From: Oceanisphaera psychrotolerans
GTDB taxonomy: Bacteria > Pseudomonadota > Gammaproteobacteria > Enterobacterales > Aeromonadaceae
Assembly (NCBI RefSeq): GCF_001870485.1
Contig: NZ_MDKE01000069.1
Location: 58,001-122,000, forward strand
Reading direction: 5' to 3'
DNA length: 64,000 nucleotides
This document shows positions 24,534 through 33,800 of this stretch, one piece after another. Every line of letters begins with the position of its first letter. Within the stretch, counting starts at the first letter, position 1. A program made the position numbers and the translations under genes. The notes under the pieces are model-generated. The model was given only the letters and a program-made list of their open reading frames with translations, was not told the DNA's origin and did not search any database.

Positions 24534-26435
24534 TTAGCCGGCAGCCATGGCTTCCAGCTCTTCCCAGCGGGCAAAGGCCACTTCCAGCTCGGCTTCCGCT
24601 TCGGCCAGTTGCTGCAGGGTCGACTGCGTTTGCTCCTCGGACTGGGTGAAGAAGTCCGGGGCATTCACCGCTTGCTGCAATGACGCTATCTGTTGCTCCA
24701 GCTGTTCCAGTTTCAACGGCAGGCCGCTCAGCTCCTGCTGCAGCTTGTACGACAGTTTCTTGCCAGGCTTGGGCTTGTTGTCAGCCTTGGCCGCCGGCTT
24801 GTCGGTTTTTTCTTTCGCCGCCGCCACTTCGGTCTGGTAGGACAACTGATGCTGCATGTCCTGATAACCACCGACAAATTCGCTGACCTTGCCCTCGCCT
24901 TCGAACAGCCAGCAATGAGTCGCGGTGTTGTCGATGAAGTCCCGGTCGTGGCTCACCAGCAACAGGGTGCCTTTGTAGTCGGCGAGCAACTCTTCGAGCA
25001 GTTCCAGGGTTTCGACGTCCAGATCGTTGGTCGGTTCATCGAGCACCAGCAGGTTGCTGGGCTTGAGGAACAGCCGCGCCAGCAGCAGCCGGTTTTTCTC
25101 ACCGCCCGACAGCGCCTTGACCGGGGTGCGGGCTCGCTTGGGCTCGAACAGGAAATCCTGCAGGTAACCCAGCACATGGCGGCTGCGGCCATTGACTTCT
25201 ACTTCCTGCTTGCCTTCGGCCAGGTTATCCATCACGGTGCGCTCAGGATCGAGCTGTTCCCGGTACTGATCGAAATAGGCCACGTCCAGCTTGGTACCAC
25301 ACTTGAGGCTGCCATGCTGGGCTTCCAGCTTACCGAGCAGCAACTTGATCAGGGTACTCTTGCCACAACCGTTGGGACCCACCAGGGCAATCTTGTCGCC
25401 ACGCTGCACCAGCGTCGAAAAGTTCTTGAGCAAGGGCTTGCCTTCGTAGGCGAAGTCCAGGTTCTCGGCCTCGAACACGATTTTGCCGGAACGGCGTACA
25501 TCGTCCAGGGTCACGCTGACTTTACCCAGGCTTTCACGGCGCTGACTGCGCTCGTTGCGCAAGGCTTTGAGGGCTCTTACCCGGCCTTCGTTACGGGTGC
25601 GTCGTGCCTTGACGCCCTGACGGATCCAGGCTTCTTCCTGCGCCAGGCGCTTGTCAAACAGCGCATTCTGTTCCGCTTCCACCCGCAGCGCTTCCTCCTT
25701 GTTGACCAGATAATCGTCGTAGTTGCCGGGCCAGCTGGACAGCTTGCCCCGATCCAGATCCACGATACGGGTGGCCATCTTGCGAATAAAGGCACGGTCG
25801 TGGCTGACGAAGACGATGGCGCCTCTGAAATCCACCAGAAAGCTTTCGAGCCAGGCGATGGCGTCGATATCCAGGTGGTTGGTCGGCTCATCCAGCAGCA
25901 GAATGTCCGGATCGTTGGTCAGTGCGCGGGCCAGAGCCACCTTGCGCAACCAGCCGCCCGACAGGTCGTTCAGCCGGGTGTCCCCGTTCAGGCCGAGCAG
26001 GGTCAGGCTCTGGTTGATGCGGGTGTCGAACTGCCAGCCATTGGCGTGCTCAACCTGTTCTTGCAGTCGCATCAGCTCGTTCATGGCTTTTTCGGAGGTA
26101 TCGTGACAGACCCGCTCGAGCTGATGATGATATTTGGCCAGCAGAGTCCCCATCTCGGCCAGACCACCGGCAACATAGTCGAACACGGTCTGATCGTCGG
26201 CGACCTTGGGGGGATCCTGCTCGAGTCGGGCGATATTGATGCCCTGTTGCAGCTGGCGACGACCGTCGTCCAGCTGCAGTTCGGCGGCAATCACTTTCAT
26301 CAGTGTCGACTTGCCGGCGCCGTTACGACCCACGATACAGACCCGTTCTCCGGCCTGAATATTGAATTCCACCCCATCCAGTAACGGGGCATCACCAAAC
26401 GCCAGCTGGGCGTTTTGCAGGGTTAACAAACTCAT
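24534..26435 (-). CDS. uup: ABC-F ATPase Uup
   Basis: 633 aa soluble ABC-F protein that acts on the ribosome and affects transposon excision and replication-linked events. Two nucleotide-binding domains: Walker A GRNGAGKST and GPNGCGKST, signatures LSGGWLRK and LSGGEKNR, Walker B LLLDEPTNHLD and LVLDEPTNDLD. The C-terminal coiled coil (ELSGLPLKLEQLEQQIASLQQ...) is diagnostic for Uup among ABC-F proteins. It is preceded by a 4 bp overlap with the glutaredoxin-like gene and sits downstream of rlmKL, as in E. coli. Confidence 0.96.
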   Translation of the reverse strand: MSLLTLQNAQLAFGDAPLLDGVEFNIQAGERVCIVGRNGAGKSTLMKVIAAELQLDDGRRQLQQGINIARLEQDPPKVADDQTVFDYVAGGLAEMGTLLAKYHHQLERVCHDTSEKAMNELMRLQEQVEHANGWQFDTRINQSLTLLGLNGDTRLNDLSGGWLRKVALARALTNDPDILLLDEPTNHLDIDAIAWLESFLVDFRGAIVFVSHDRAFIRKMATRIVDLDRGKLSSWPGNYDDYLVNKEEALRVEAEQNALFDKRLAQEEAWIRQGVKARRTRNEGRVRALKALRNERSQRRESLGKVSVTLDDVRRSGKIVFEAENLDFAYEGKPLLKNFSTLVQRGDKIALVGPNGCGKSTLIKLLLGKLEAQHGSLKCGTKLDVAYFDQYREQLDPERTVMDNLAEGKQEVEVNGRSRHVLGYLQDFLFEPKRARTPVKALSGGEKNRLLLARLFLKPSNLLVLDEPTNDLDVETLELLEELLADYKGTLLLVSHDRDFIDNTATHCWLFEGEGKVSEFVGGYQDMQHQLSYQTEVAAAKEKTDKPAAKADNKPKPGKKLSYKLQQELSGLPLKLEQLEQQIASLQQAVNAPDFFTQSEEQTQSTLQQLAEAEAELEVAFARWEELEAMAAG

Positions 26436-26668
26436 GACGTTACTCGGTTAAAGGCAATAATATCGGCGGCACTAAAGGGCCAGTCCAGTTCGGCACCGTC
26501 TTGGCGGCGCAACACCGGGATCCGTACCGCATAAGCGGCCAGCCATTGCTCGTTGTTGATAATATCTTGTTGCTCGGTGTCACCGCTCAGGCCGCACTGC
26601 TCCAGCAGCGCCCAGGCCTGTTCGCACAGGTGGCAACCATCGGTAGAAAACAGCGTCAGGCTCATCAT
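26432..26668 (-). CDS. Glutaredoxin-like thioredoxin-fold protein
   Basis: 78 aa thioredoxin-fold protein of the DUF836 type. [23 protein letters not shown] has a CHLC redox motif (residues 12-15 counting from the first Met), and RIPVLRR carries the cis-Pro. It overlaps rlmKL by 4 bp upstream and uup by 4 bp downstream, so it is translationally coupled to both. A disulfide-related function is inferred from the fold; partner not known. Confidence 0.9.
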   Translation of the reverse strand: MMSLTLFSTDGCHLCEQAWALLEQCGLSGDTEQQDIINNEQWLAAYAVRIPVLRRQDGAELDWPFSAADIIAFNRVTS

Positions 26669-28763
26669 TGACTCCGGCGAATTTCCCAGCAGTTATGGAT
26701 CTGCGGGTTACGGGCAAAGTCTTTCGGCAGGCTGGACTTGGTAATGTCTTTCGCCACCAGGCCCAATTCTTCCAGCCCGGCCATGTCCATCTTGAAATGA
26801 CGCTTGTTGTTGGAAAAGATCAGCAGGCCGTCCGGACGCAGTCGTTTGCTCAGCAAGCCCAGCAGCTCGATATGATCGCGCTGCACATCGAAGGCATCTT
26901 CCATCCGCTTGGAGTTGGAGAAGGTCGGCGGATCGACGAAGATCAGGTCATAATCGTCGCCGGGTTTGCTCAGCCAGCTCAGGCAGTCGGCCTGCACAAA
27001 CTGGTGGCGACGACCGGTCAGACCATTGAGTTGCATGTTGCGCTCGGCCCAGCCCAGATAGGTTCTGGACATGTCCACGGTGGTGGTCGATCTGGCGCCG
27101 CCCAGACCGGCATGCACGGTGGCGGTGCCCGTGTAGGCAAACAGGTTGAGAAAATCCTTGCCCCTGGCCAGCTCACCCAGCTGTTTGCGGATGGGCCTGT
27201 GATCCAGAAACAGGCCGGTGTCGAGGTAATCGTACAGGTTCACCAGCAACCGGGTGTTGTGCTCCTGGACTTCCATCCACTGATCGCGGCGGTCCAGTTT
27301 TTCGTACTGCTCCCTGCCCTGCTGGCGCGACCGGACTTTCAGTATCACCTTGCTGCCCTCTACCCCGGTGACCGCCATGGTCGCCTGTACCAGATCGTAG
27401 AAACGACCCCGGGCCTTGTATTCGGGAATGGTTTTGGGCGCGGCGTATTCCTGAATGACGATATAGTCCTGATAACGGTCGATGGCGGCATTGTATTCCG
27501 GCAAGTCCGCATCATAGAGCCGGTAGCAGTCAATCTGCTCGTTACGGGCCCACTTTTCCAGCGCCTTGATGTTCTTGGCCAGCCGGTTGGCAAAGTCTTC
27601 CGCCAGCGGCCGCGCCGCCTTGGCATCTTCGGCAATTTTATAATTACGCAATTCACAGGCCAGGGCGCCGTTGAACAGCTTATAGATTTTTTCGTGGCGC
27701 AGACGCAGGCAGCTGAGCAGTTCGGGAGAGCTGGAAATCAGACTGACGTGCCAGCCTTGAACTGATCGCGCAGGGTATCGCCCAATTGCTGATGCAGACC
27801 CAGCAGGGACGGAAACTCGCTCAGTCGCTCACCGTAAGGCGGATTGGAAATCAGCCAGCCGGGTGTGGCGGCCGGGTTGATCAGGCTGGTGACGCTGCCC
27901 GGTGCAAAGCGGATCAGCCCCGCTACCCCGGCTGACTCGGCGTTTTCCTGGGCGAACGCCAGTACCCGCTTGTCCTGATCGAAACCATATAGCTGGGTGC
28001 TGGCCTGTTTCAGGCCGCGGGTGGCGCGTACCGTCGCCTCGGCGCTGATCTCCTGCCACAGGGCGCGGTCGTGGCCGCTCCAGGCCATGAAGCCGAAACG
28101 CACCCGCAACAGACCCGGCGCCTGATCGGCCGCCATCAATGCCGCTTCTATTAATAAGGTACCGGAGCCGCACATGGGATCGACCAGCGGCGTATTCAGA
28201 TCCCAGCCGCTACGCAACAGGATGGCGGCGGCCAGGTTTTCCTTCAGCGGTGCTTCACCGGCCTGCTGACGGTAACCCCGTTGGTGCAGGGCCGGGCCGG
28301 ACAGGTCCAGGGTAATGCTGAGCTGGTTGCGCTTGAGGTGCGCCAGAATACGGATGTCCGGGGTGCGCTTGTCCACGTTCGGCCGTTCGCCCCGGCGTTT
28401 GGTCAGCCGGTCGACGATGGCATCCTTGATCTTGAGCGCACCATACTGGGTATTGGTGATGGCATCGTTACCACCGGAAAAATCCACGGCAAAGGTCTGC
28501 CCTGGTTGAATATGCTGCTCCCACTCGATGTTGGCCGCGCCCAGGTAAAGGTCCATATCATCGCGCATGGTAAAGTCGGCCAGTTGCAACATGATACGCG
28601 AGGCCAGCCGAGACCACATACAGGCACGGTAAGCGGTGGCCAGTTCACCCTTGAAGGCCACACCGGCCACGGTTTCCTGAAGCGAGGTGGCGCCCAGGTT
28701 TTTCAGTTCGTCGGTGAGTAAGGATTCCAGGCCCTTGGGGCAGGTAGCAAAAAACGGCAGCAT
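26665..28763 (-). CDS. rlmKL: Bifunctional 23S rRNA methyltransferase RlmKL (m2G2445/m7G2069), frameshifted
   Basis: N-terminal RlmL half: THUMP domain then [15 protein letters not shown] and SNPPYGERL (m2G2445). C-terminal RlmK half: [16 protein letters not shown] and [16 protein letters not shown] (m7G2069). A single protein of about 700 aa is expected. The first part ends at GTSV near 27738 and the second begins around 27651; reading the other frame from 27756 gives [18 protein letters not shown], then [20 protein letters not shown], joining the halves. One lost G near 27756 explains it. Start at [14 protein letters not shown], with TATAAT (minus strand, 28794-28799) as a likely -10. Confidence 0.93.
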
Positions 28764-28943
28764 AGTCAGGCTTTTCAGATAAAAGAGGGCGACATTATAC
28801 CTTAAACCGCTGTCGGTCTGTAAAAATTGCCGCTTATTGCACGCAATATCGGCAGGTTGACGCATTATCCATCATACGAAACAAAGTTCTGCCATCGCCC
28901 TTGCATTCAGTGATACGGATCACTAGTATACGCAGCCTGAGGA

Positions 28944-29020
<77 letters not shown>

Positions 29021-29078
29021 ACTTGTTATGTACGCCTACCCTCCCCCTGAATTACCTCTTTTCTCATTCATTATCCAG

Positions 29079-29099
29079 CTATCAGCTATCAGCTATCAA
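29079..29099 (+). repeat. AGCTATC direct repeat, three copies
   Basis: AGCTATC at 29079, 29086 and 29093, head to tail, in the 144 bp between tRNA-fMet and zapC. Probably a slippage product. Confidence 0.85.
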
Positions 29100-29164
29100 A
29101 TTAGTTTATCTGCCAGACGATAAAACCCCATCGTTGTTTTTCTTGCCGTTGATCTTTATTTTGT

Positions 29165-29701
29165 TTAACCCACTTTCCTGATTTCTTCTTCCCGATACGA
29201 TCTCTCCAGGCTGATAATCCGATCGTTCATCACCTTGATGGCACCAAAGGTCGGTAATTGTTTGGTCTCCGCCAGTAGCTGGTTTGCCGATAATGACATG
29301 CAGGTCGTTGCCGACGGCGACGTGTCCACTACCATCATGGTCAGCAACTCGGTTTGTATATCGAGCGCAATCAGCTCGCCCAATTGTGGCTGATGATAAT
29401 CGGCCTGAGGCTCGAAAAACCAGCTTTGTGGCATCAGCGGTTTATAAAAACGGGCCACGGCCACGCCGTTCAAGGCCGCTTGTACCCGTTGCGCCGGTGC
29501 ACGGATAGAGGTCAGCTTATCGAGAAAACTGTAATACAGGCCGGTATCTTCCACCGAAAAACACTGCTCCATATCTTCCGGGCACACCAGCTGTTTTTCG
29601 GAATAAGGCGTGCTGAACAGCATTTCGGCACCCAAATCCAGCATCAGGTGTCGATTATCGCCCATAAACCAGCGCCAGCAATCGTTTGGTTGTAGTAACA
29701 T
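29165..29701 (-). CDS. zapC: Cell division protein ZapC
   Basis: 178 aa FtsZ-associated protein that bundles FtsZ filaments at the Z ring. MLLQPNDCWRWFMGDNRHLMLDLG and GLYYSFLDKL match ZapC (YcbW). I start at MLLQPND because the upstream in-frame stretch is AT-rich, non-family and overlaps pyrD; AGGTG sits 10 bp ahead. It is downstream of pyrD in the same orientation, as in E. coli. A perfect 11 bp inverted repeat lies just upstream. Confidence 0.93.
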   Translation of the reverse strand: MLLQPNDCWRWFMGDNRHLMLDLGAEMLFSTPYSEKQLVCPEDMEQCFSVEDTGLYYSFLDKLTSIRAPAQRVQAALNGVAVARFYKPLMPQSWFFEPQADYHQPQLGELIALDIQTELLTMMVVDTSPSATTCMSLSANQLLAETKQLPTFGAIKVMNDRIISLERSYREEEIRKVG

Positions 29702-29729
29702 CCCAGTCACACCTTTGATAGCGAAATAA

Positions 29730-29783
29730 AATTTGCTCCCCAATACCTTAATGTATATTGCATTTTGGAGTAGGGAGCAAATT
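29730..29783. repeat. Inverted repeat between pyrD and zapC
   Basis: AATTTGCTCCC (29730-29740) and GGGAGCAAATT (29773-29783) are perfect complements separated by 32 bp, including TATATT. It could be a pyrD terminator-like stem or a zapC operator pair. Confidence 0.7.
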
Positions 29784-29801
29784 ATCATTGACAATAAATA
29801 A

Positions 29802-30809
29802 TTAAAGATTTTTCGCCAGGTTATGAACCAGCGCCGGTCCCTGATAGATAAAGCCGGAATACACCTGTACCAGGCTGGCACCTGCAGCCATTTTTTCTCT
29901 GCCGGCCGTCAGAGAATCGATCCCCCCTACCCCGATGATCGGCAAACGGCCATTCAGCCGACGCGATAGTTCCTTTATCACCTGGGTGCTTTTGTTCTGT
30001 ACCGGACGACCACTCAATCCTCCCATTTCATGGGCATGAGGCAGATCGAACACCAGCTCCCGATCCAGGGTGGTATTGGTGGCGATAACCCCATCGAGCT
30101 CGAAGCGTACCAGGCTGTCGGCGACCTGTTCGATTTCTTCTTCCGACAAGTCCGGTGCTATCTTGACCAACAGTGGTACCTGCTTGTGATGTTGCTCGGC
30201 CAGTTGGCGTTGTTTCTGTTTGAGCGATGACAGCAAATCGTCGAGCGCCTCGCCGTATTGCAGCGAGCGCAGACCCGGCGTATTGGGTGAAGAAATATTG
30301 ACGGTAATATAACCGGCATGGGCATAGGCCTTTTCCATGCAGATCAAATAGTCGTCTTTGCCGTGTTCGATGGGGGTATCTTTGTTTTTTCCGATGTTGA
30401 TTCCGAGCACACCTTTATAACGGGACTGTCGGACATTTTCGATTAAATAGTCGATGCCATTATTATTGAAGCCCATGCGGTTGATGATGGCATCAGCCTG
30501 TTTGATGCGAAACAGCCGGGGTTTTTCATTTCCGTCCTGAGGCCGAGGCGTGACGGTACCAATTTCAATAAAGCCGAATCCCATGGCGGCAAAGGCATCG
30601 ATACAGTCCCCGTTTTTATCGAGTCCGGCGGCCAGTCCTACCGGATTATCGAACGTCAGCCCCATCAGCTGTACCGGGTTATGAATTTTCGGACGGCGAT
30701 AAAGCGCCGCCAGCGGGCCGTGCTGAGTCTTGGCCAGCCCCTTGATGGTCAGTTCGTGGGCATGTTCGGGGTCACATTGAAAAAGCAGGGATTTAGCCAG
30801 TGAGTACAC
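29802..30809 (-). CDS. pyrD: Dihydroorotate dehydrogenase (quinone), class 2
   Basis: 335 aa membrane-associated flavoenzyme, fourth step of pyrimidine synthesis, passing electrons to the quinone pool. [15 protein letters not shown] near the N-terminus is the membrane-associating segment of class 2 enzymes. [48 protein letters not shown] (catalytic Ser) and IGVGGI are present. A terminator of the upstream gdhB gene lies 15 bp before its start, so its promoter must be close or inside the gdhB end. Upstream of zapC, as in E. coli. Confidence 0.97.
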   Translation of the reverse strand: MYSLAKSLLFQCDPEHAHELTIKGLAKTQHGPLAALYRRPKIHNPVQLMGLTFDNPVGLAAGLDKNGDCIDAFAAMGFGFIEIGTVTPRPQDGNEKPRLFRIKQADAIINRMGFNNNGIDYLIENVRQSRYKGVLGINIGKNKDTPIEHGKDDYLICMEKAYAHAGYITVNISSPNTPGLRSLQYGEALDDLLSSLKQKQRQLAEQHHKQVPLLVKIAPDLSEEEIEQVADSLVRFELDGVIATNTTLDRELVFDLPHAHEMGGLSGRPVQNKSTQVIKELSRRLNGRLPIIGVGGIDSLTAGREKMAAGASLVQVYSGFIYQGPALVHNLAKNL

Positions 30810-30824
30810 GTATTTTTCCTTATA

Positions 30825-30854
30825 AAAAAGCCCCGGTCATGGCCGGGGCTTTTG
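30825..30854 (-). terminator. gdhB terminator
   Basis: AAAAGCCCCGGCCATGACCGGGGCTTTTTT on the minus strand: a 10 bp near-perfect stem with T run, 17 bp after the gdhB stop and 15 bp ahead of pyrD. It has A and T runs on both sides so could act in both directions. Confidence 0.93.
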
Positions 30855-30871
30855 TGTTTTACACCGTTAGA

Positions 30872-33800
30872 TCAGACGGCGTTCATACAATTGAGCTGGA
30901 GCAGGTTCAGCTCGCGCAAGGCGACCGAGAACTGGGCAAACTCGTGACTGCCGGACATTTTAAAGTCCGCCAGCAGATGGCGCCAGCGATTCAGTAGCTG
31001 CTCATGCTCGTTAAGCCACTGATCAAGCATATTAGCGCATTCATCCTTACCTTTACAGTGCTTCAGGACGACCGAGGTCAGGCTGCGCTGCTGATAATCC
31101 AGATCTTCGCGGAAGGCGGCCCGGGCCAGCGCCTGCCAGTGGTTGCCCACGGCTTGCTTGTTGATCTGCTCGAGGAACCAGTGCAGTTCCAGCTCGGCAC
31201 CGAGGTGGAAATACAGCTCGGCGACGACCCGGATATCCCGATCCTGCTCGGCCGCTACCTGGGCCAGATCCAGGGCCGAGAACAGACTGCTCATCTGAGA
31301 CACTCGCTCGGCGATGGAAGTCGGGACTCCCTGTTTCTCGAGCTTTTCTACCTCGTTCTTGTGCTCTTTGACTTCGGACTCCACCATCACCTGATACAGA
31401 TGTTCCGCCAGCGTGGTATAGACCGGCTTGAACTGGGCAATGGTTTCTTCGATGCTCAGATTGCGGTTGCGAGCGCGCAGGAACCAGCGGGTCGCCCGAC
31501 GAACCATGCGCCGCGCCTGATGGAACATGTCCAGCTGGGTATCGGCGGATACCTTGTTGTCCAGCGCTTCGATATCACGCAGCAACTCGTTCATGCCGAA
31601 CACTTCGCGGGCAATCATGAAGCTGATGGCGATGTCGCACATGCTGGCGCCGGTTTCATCCTGCAGCCGGTTGGCGAAGTTGAAGCCCATGTCGTTGACC
31701 ATGATGTTGGCCAGACGGGTGGCAATGATTTCACTGCGCAGCGGATGCTCCATCAGCGCCTCACCGAACCGCTCCACCAGCTGGGCCGGCATGCTCGACG
31801 GCAACAGCCGGGCGATGTAGTCGTTATCGGTCAGCTCGGATATGTTGAGCAGATCTTTCAGCACCATTTTGCCGTAGGCCACCAGGATGGCGAGCTCGGG
31901 CCGGGTCAGACCACGACCGGAGGCCATGCGCTCGGCCAGTTCTTCGTCGCTCGGCAGGTATTCCAGATTACGATCCAGTTTCCCTTCGCGCTCCAGCCAG
32001 TGCATGAAGTGCTGGTGCTCCTTGAGCGGACTGGCACCACGATGTTCGGTAATGGAGATGGTCTGGGACTGACGATAGGCGTTAGTCAGCACGATATCAG
32101 CCACGTCCTGGGTCATGTCATACAGCAGTTGATCACGGTGTTTCTTGGTCAATTCACCCTTGTCGACCAGGGAATTGAGCAGGATCTTGATGTTGACTTC
32201 GTTGTCCGAACAATCCACCCCACCGACGTTATCGGTAAAGTCGGTGTTGATGCGTCCGCCCTTGCTGGCATATTCAATTCGACCCAGTTGGGTACATCCC
32301 AGGTTACCACCCTCACCCACAATACGGGCGCGAAGGTCTTCACCGTTGATCCGTACCGCGTCGTTGGCGCGGTCGCCCACATCGGCATCGGTTTCCCGAC
32401 GTGATTTGACGTAGGTGCCGATACCACCGTTCCACAGCAGATCGAATTCGGCCATCAGCAGGTGACGGATCACCTCGGTCGGCGTCAGACTGGCTTTCTG
32501 GGTGCCCAGCAGCTTCTTCATCTGCGGGCTCAGCTTGATGGACTTGGCCGAACGCAGGAAGATGCCGCCGCCTTCCGAGATCAGGCTGCGATCATAATCA
32601 TCCCAGCTGGAACCGGGCTGGTTGAACAGCCGTACCCGCTCCTTGTAGGTGCTGGCAGCATCTGGCTCCGGATCGATGAAGATGTGCAGATGGTTGAAGG
32701 CGCCGATCAGGCGGGTATGTTCGGACAACAGCATGCCGTTGCCGAACACATCGCCGGCCATGTCACCGACACCCACGGCGGTAAAGTCGGTCTTCTGGCA
32801 GTCGATGCCGATTTCACGGAAGTGACGTTTGACCGACTCCCAGGCACCACGGGCAGTAATGCCCATTTTCTTGTGATCGTAACCGACAGAGCCGCCGGAG
32901 GCGAAGGCATCGCCCAGCCAGTGACCGTATTCGGCGCTGATTTCGTTGGCAATATCGGAGAAGGTCGCGGTGCCCTTGTCAGCCGCCACCACCAGGTAGT
33001 AGTCGTCTTCGTCGTGACGTACCACATTCTTGGGCGGAATCACCTCACCCTGAATGATGTTGTCGGTTACGTCCAGCAGGGCACGAATAAAGATGCGGTA
33101 ACAATTCTGGCCTTCTGTCAGGAAAGCGGCACGGTCACCGACCGGCAGTTGTTTGCAGACGAAACCGCCCTTGGCGCCGACCGGCACGATAACGGTGTTC
33201 TTCACCTGCTGCGCCTTGACCAGGCCGAGCACTTCGGTACGGAAGTCTTCCCGGCGATCGGACCAGCGCAGGCCGCCCCGGGCGACCTTGCCCCAGCGCA
33301 GGTGCACCCCTTCCACCCGCGGTGAATAGACGAAAATTTCAAATTTCGGCAACGGCAACGGCATGTCGCTGATGGTTTCCGGCGCCATCTTGAGCGAGAT
33401 GTAGGCCTTGTCACTACCGTCTTTGGCGGGCTGGTAGAAGTTGGTTCTCAGGGTCGCTTCTATCATCTCCATGTAACGGCGAATGATACGGTCGTCGTCC
33501 AGGTTGGCAACCTTGTCCAGCTCGTCGATCAGCTGCTGATGCAGTTTTTGCTGCAGCTTGGGATCCTGCTTGAGTTTGGGTGAGAACCGACGCTGGAACA
33601 GGCTGAACAACAGACTGGCCAGTTCCGGATAACGGGACAGAGTTTCTTCGATATAACTCTGGCTGAACGTCACACCGGTCTGGCGCATGTACTTGGCATA
33701 GGCACGCAGTATGGTCACTTCACGACCGGTCAGTCCCGCAGCCAGTACCAGGCGGTTGAAGCCATCGCTTTCCAGCTCGTTGTTCCATACCTGGGCAAAG

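Noticed and set aside
28909..28924. AGTGAT-ACGG-ATCACT dyad near tRNA-fMet as a CRP site
   Set aside because: It lacks the TGTGA-N6-TCACA spacing; only 4 bp separate the half-sites.
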